From contig NZ_FOGI01000010.1 in the NCBI RefSeq assembly GCF_900111175.1, forward strand, positions 124,001 through 188,000: a stretch of DNA of 64,000 nucleotides, written 5' to 3'. The position numbers were made by a program, and so were the translations under genes. Below are positions 62,260-64,000 of the stretch, piece by piece. Position 1 is the stretch's first letter. Every line of letters begins with the position of its first letter. The DNA is from Actinokineospora terrae. Its GTDB lineage: Bacteria > Actinomycetota > Actinomycetes > Mycobacteriales > Pseudonocardiaceae. Below the pieces are notes generated by a model that saw only the letters and a list, made by a program, of their open reading frames with translations, did not search any database and had not been told where the DNA came from.

Positions 62260-63351
62260 ATGGCCCTTCTCGACGGCGTCACCTCGGGGGTGGAGGAGGA
62301 GTTCCTCCTGGTCGACCCCCTGCACGGCGCTCCCCGCCCGGTAGCCCCGGATGTCCTGGCCGACCTGCCGCGGGCGCCGTGGCTGGGTCAGGCCGAGCTC
62401 TTCCCCACCCAGGTGGAGATCGCCACCGGTGTCTGCGCCGACCTCGACGCACTCGCCTGTCAACTCGACGAGGCGAGGCAGGCGGTGCGGAAAGCCGCCG
62501 AGACATATGGTGTCGTGCCCATGGCCTCCGGTGTCCCGGTAATGGACGGGCCCCTGTTGGAAAGGCCGGCGGGGGAGAGGTTCGCGGCGATTCACGAACG
62601 GTTCAGCGCCGTTGTCGAGGATTATCAGGCTTGTGGTTGTCATGTCCATATCGGCGTCACGGACCCGGATCTCGCCGTCGCGGTGATCAACCACGTCACG
62701 CCGTGGATTCCGACTCTGGCGGCATTGGCCGTCAATTCGCCGATCAGGAGCGGGCGCGACCGGGGGCACAACAGCCTCAGGCAACTGGATCAGGCCGGGT
62801 TCCCCGGCTCGGGGCTCCCGCCCTGGTTCAGCTCCGCCGCCGACCACCACGAACAGGTCGCCCGCCTGGTCGACTGCGGGACCATCCTCGACGACCGGAT
62901 GACCTTCTGGCTGGTGCGCCGGTCACCGCACCTGCCGACCATCGAGGTGCGCGCGGCCGACACCGTGCAGCAACCCTGGGAGGCCGTCCTGCAAGCCGCG
63001 CTGGTCCGCGGACTGGCGCGCACCGCGCTCAAGGAACTTGAGCTGGGTCGAGAAGGGCCACGGCTCGACCCGCAGCTCGGCGCGGCGAGCCTGTGGGCCG
63101 CGGCACGGTACGGCATCGGGAAAGCGATCGACCCGGTACGCGGCGTGGCGACCACCGCCGAGGAACGGGTGCGGGCGATGGTGGAGTGGATCGGGCCCGA
63201 GCTGCGCGAGGTCGGGGACTGGGAGTACACCCAGACCGCGGTCCGCCGCCTGTTCACCGACGGCACCGGCGCCACCAGGCAGCGGGACGCCCTGGCGAGG
63301 GGTGACCTGGTCGCCTCCGTCACACGTGTGGGGATCACGGAGTTGGGGTAA
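62260..63351 (+). CDS. GCS2-family carboxylate-amine ligase (YbdK/EgtA-like)
   Basis: This is a 363-aa glutamate-cysteine ligase-family enzyme. The ATG at 62260 has AGGGAG seven bases upstream. The family signature GVEEEFLLVDP is at the N-terminus (metal-binding glutamates), followed by QVEIATGVC, CGCHVHIGV (His pair), RGHNSLRQL and PTIEVRAADT. These enzymes make an amide bond from a carboxylate and an amine with ATP, usually joining the gamma-carboxyl of Glu to an amine. It may supply or extend the substrate of the neighbouring ATP-grasp ligase. Gamma-glutamylcysteine formation (ergothioneine- or glutathione-like) is the alternative, but the other ergothioneine genes are absent. Confidence 0.9.
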   Translation: MALLDGVTSGVEEEFLLVDPLHGAPRPVAPDVLADLPRAPWLGQAELFPTQVEIATGVCADLDALACQLDEARQAVRKAAETYGVVPMASGVPVMDGPLLERPAGERFAAIHERFSAVVEDYQACGCHVHIGVTDPDLAVAVINHVTPWIPTLAALAVNSPIRSGRDRGHNSLRQLDQAGFPGSGLPPWFSSAADHHEQVARLVDCGTILDDRMTFWLVRRSPHLPTIEVRAADTVQQPWEAVLQAALVRGLARTALKELELGREGPRLDPQLGAASLWAAARYGIGKAIDPVRGVATTAEERVRAMVEWIGPELREVGDWEYTQTAVRRLFTDGTGATRQRDALARGDLVASVTRVGITELG

Positions 63352-63381
63352 CCGCGCCGCAGGTTACGGAAAGGACCTGCG

Positions 63382-64000
63382 ATGACCCTGCCCTCCCCGC
63401 GTGGTGAACTCTCGGCGGCTGTCCACTCCGCACTCAGCGGCCACCGCGGTCCTCTCCCGACCGCCGACCGCGCCGACCCCCACGGCGACGACCTGACGCT
63501 CGCCCTGCACCTGCTCTACGAAATGCACTACCGGGGCTTTCCCGGCGTGCCCGCGGAACTGGAATGGGACCTTGACCTGCTTCGCATGCGGGCAAGCATG
63601 GAACGAGGATTCCTCGACGCCCTGCGGTCCGAGGTGGAGGGTGGGACGGACATCACCGGAGAGCTCGACGAGCTGTCCGTCGAGGTCGTACCCGGCGCCG
63701 GGGTGTCGCACTTCCTGCGCGACCGCGGGCAGTGGTCGCAGGTCCAGGAGTTCTTCATCCACCGCTCGATCTACCACCTCAAGGAAGGCGACCCGCACGC
63801 CTGGGTCATCCCGAGGCTGAGCGGCCGGGCGAAAGCGGCGCTCGTCGCGGTGGAGTACGACGAGTTCGGCGCGGGGAAGGCCGATCAAGCGCACGCGCGG
63901 CTGTTCGCGGACCTGCTGGAGGCCGCCGGGTTGTCGAGCGGGTACCTGCACTACCTCGACGTCGTCCCCGCGCCCGCGATCGCGACGGTGAACCTGATGT
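63382..64000 (+). CDS. Iron-containing redox enzyme, haem-oxygenase-like fold (3' partial)
   Basis: The window ends inside this gene after about 206 codons. The ATG at 63382 follows GGAAAGG. VQEFFIHRSIYHLKEGDPHAW and the EYDEFGAGKADQAHARLF segment carry the Glu/His/Asp metal ligands typical of the haem-oxygenase-like diiron oxidase (HDO) superfamily, annotated as iron-containing redox enzymes. Known members perform N-oxygenation, C-C cleavage or desaturation in natural-product pathways. The third gene in a row after two ATP-dependent ligases, it probably oxidises the amino acid or the ligated product. Confidence 0.85.
   Translation, partial: MTLPSPRGELSAAVHSALSGHRGPLPTADRADPHGDDLTLALHLLYEMHYRGFPGVPAELEWDLDLLRMRASMERGFLDALRSEVEGGTDITGELDELSVEVVPGAGVSHFLRDRGQWSQVQEFFIHRSIYHLKEGDPHAWVIPRLSGRAKAALVAVEYDEFGAGKADQAHARLFADLLEAAGLSSGYLHYLDVVPAPAIATVNLM

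Noticed and set aside
62260..63351. GCS2 enzyme as part of an ergothioneine (egt) cluster
   Set aside because: No egtB, egtC, egtD or egtE homologue flanks it; the neighbours are an ATP-grasp ligase and a diiron enzyme.

Overview
The window is about 73% GC by eye, with dense gene packing, many GTG starts, ATGA/GTGA gene overlaps and strong third-position GC. This points to a filamentous actinomycete, probably Pseudonocardiales-like, although nothing here fixes the genus. No rRNA, tRNA, CRISPR array, insertion sequence or phage gene was seen.

Layout: (1) 1-9573 is an envelope and secretion block: the 3' end of a secreted galactose-oxidase-like protein, a small membrane-anchored protein, a CopD/CtaG-like copper membrane protein, a convergent membrane protein, and two secreted subtilisin-type (S8) proteases. 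It ends in a perfect 17-bp hairpin. (2) 9591-16631 (minus strand) is a three-gene operon that looks like a vWA-MoxR-associated (VMAP-type) NTP-dependent conflict system: a pseudo-caspase/VMAP-like protein, a MoxR AAA+ ATPase, and a vWA / protease-like / TPR protein of 1417 aa. (3) 16708-25164 is a mixed block: a DHA2 exporter with its MarR regulator, decayed small genes, a Crp/Fnr regulator, a dynamin-like GTPase, a GT-B-like protein, an ArsR regulator divergent from a DHA1 exporter with an obvious operator array, and a stand-alone CBM48 protein.

(4) 26016-55524 is the centrepiece, a non-ribosomal peptide cluster: a stand-alone serine hydrolase of the penicillin-binding-protein type (probable trans-acting head-to-tail peptide cyclase), two NRPS genes (2520 and 6339 aa), an MFS exporter and an MbtH protein, all on the plus strand and tightly coupled. 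Reading domains in order gives A-T / C-T-E (no A domain) / C-A(Ser)-T // C-A-T-E / C-A-T / C-A-T-E / C-A-T / C-A-T-E, with no thioesterase. Epimerases sit in modules 2, 4, 6 and 8, and the downstream C domains alternate between L-L and D-L types to match. The predicted product is therefore a strictly alternating L,D octapeptide, probably cyclised by the PBP-type enzyme. By eye, three consecutive A domains (4-6) carry an acidic pair typical of basic substrates, and three (1, 7, 8) share one hydrophobic code. The expected product is an amphipathic cationic cyclic D,L-octapeptide.

(5) 55530-56470 holds six diverged tandem copies of a ~160-bp non-coding repeat, the first and last containing terminator-like hairpins. 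(6) 56494-60387 (minus strand) is a sugar ABC transporter operon (binding protein, two permeases, LacI regulator) behind a perfect 14-bp CebR-like operator. (7) 60671-64000 is a second small biosynthetic locus: an ATP-grasp peptide ligase (PGM1-like), a GCS2-family carboxylate-amine ligase and the start of a haem-oxygenase-like diiron enzyme, suggestive of a small ligase-made peptide.
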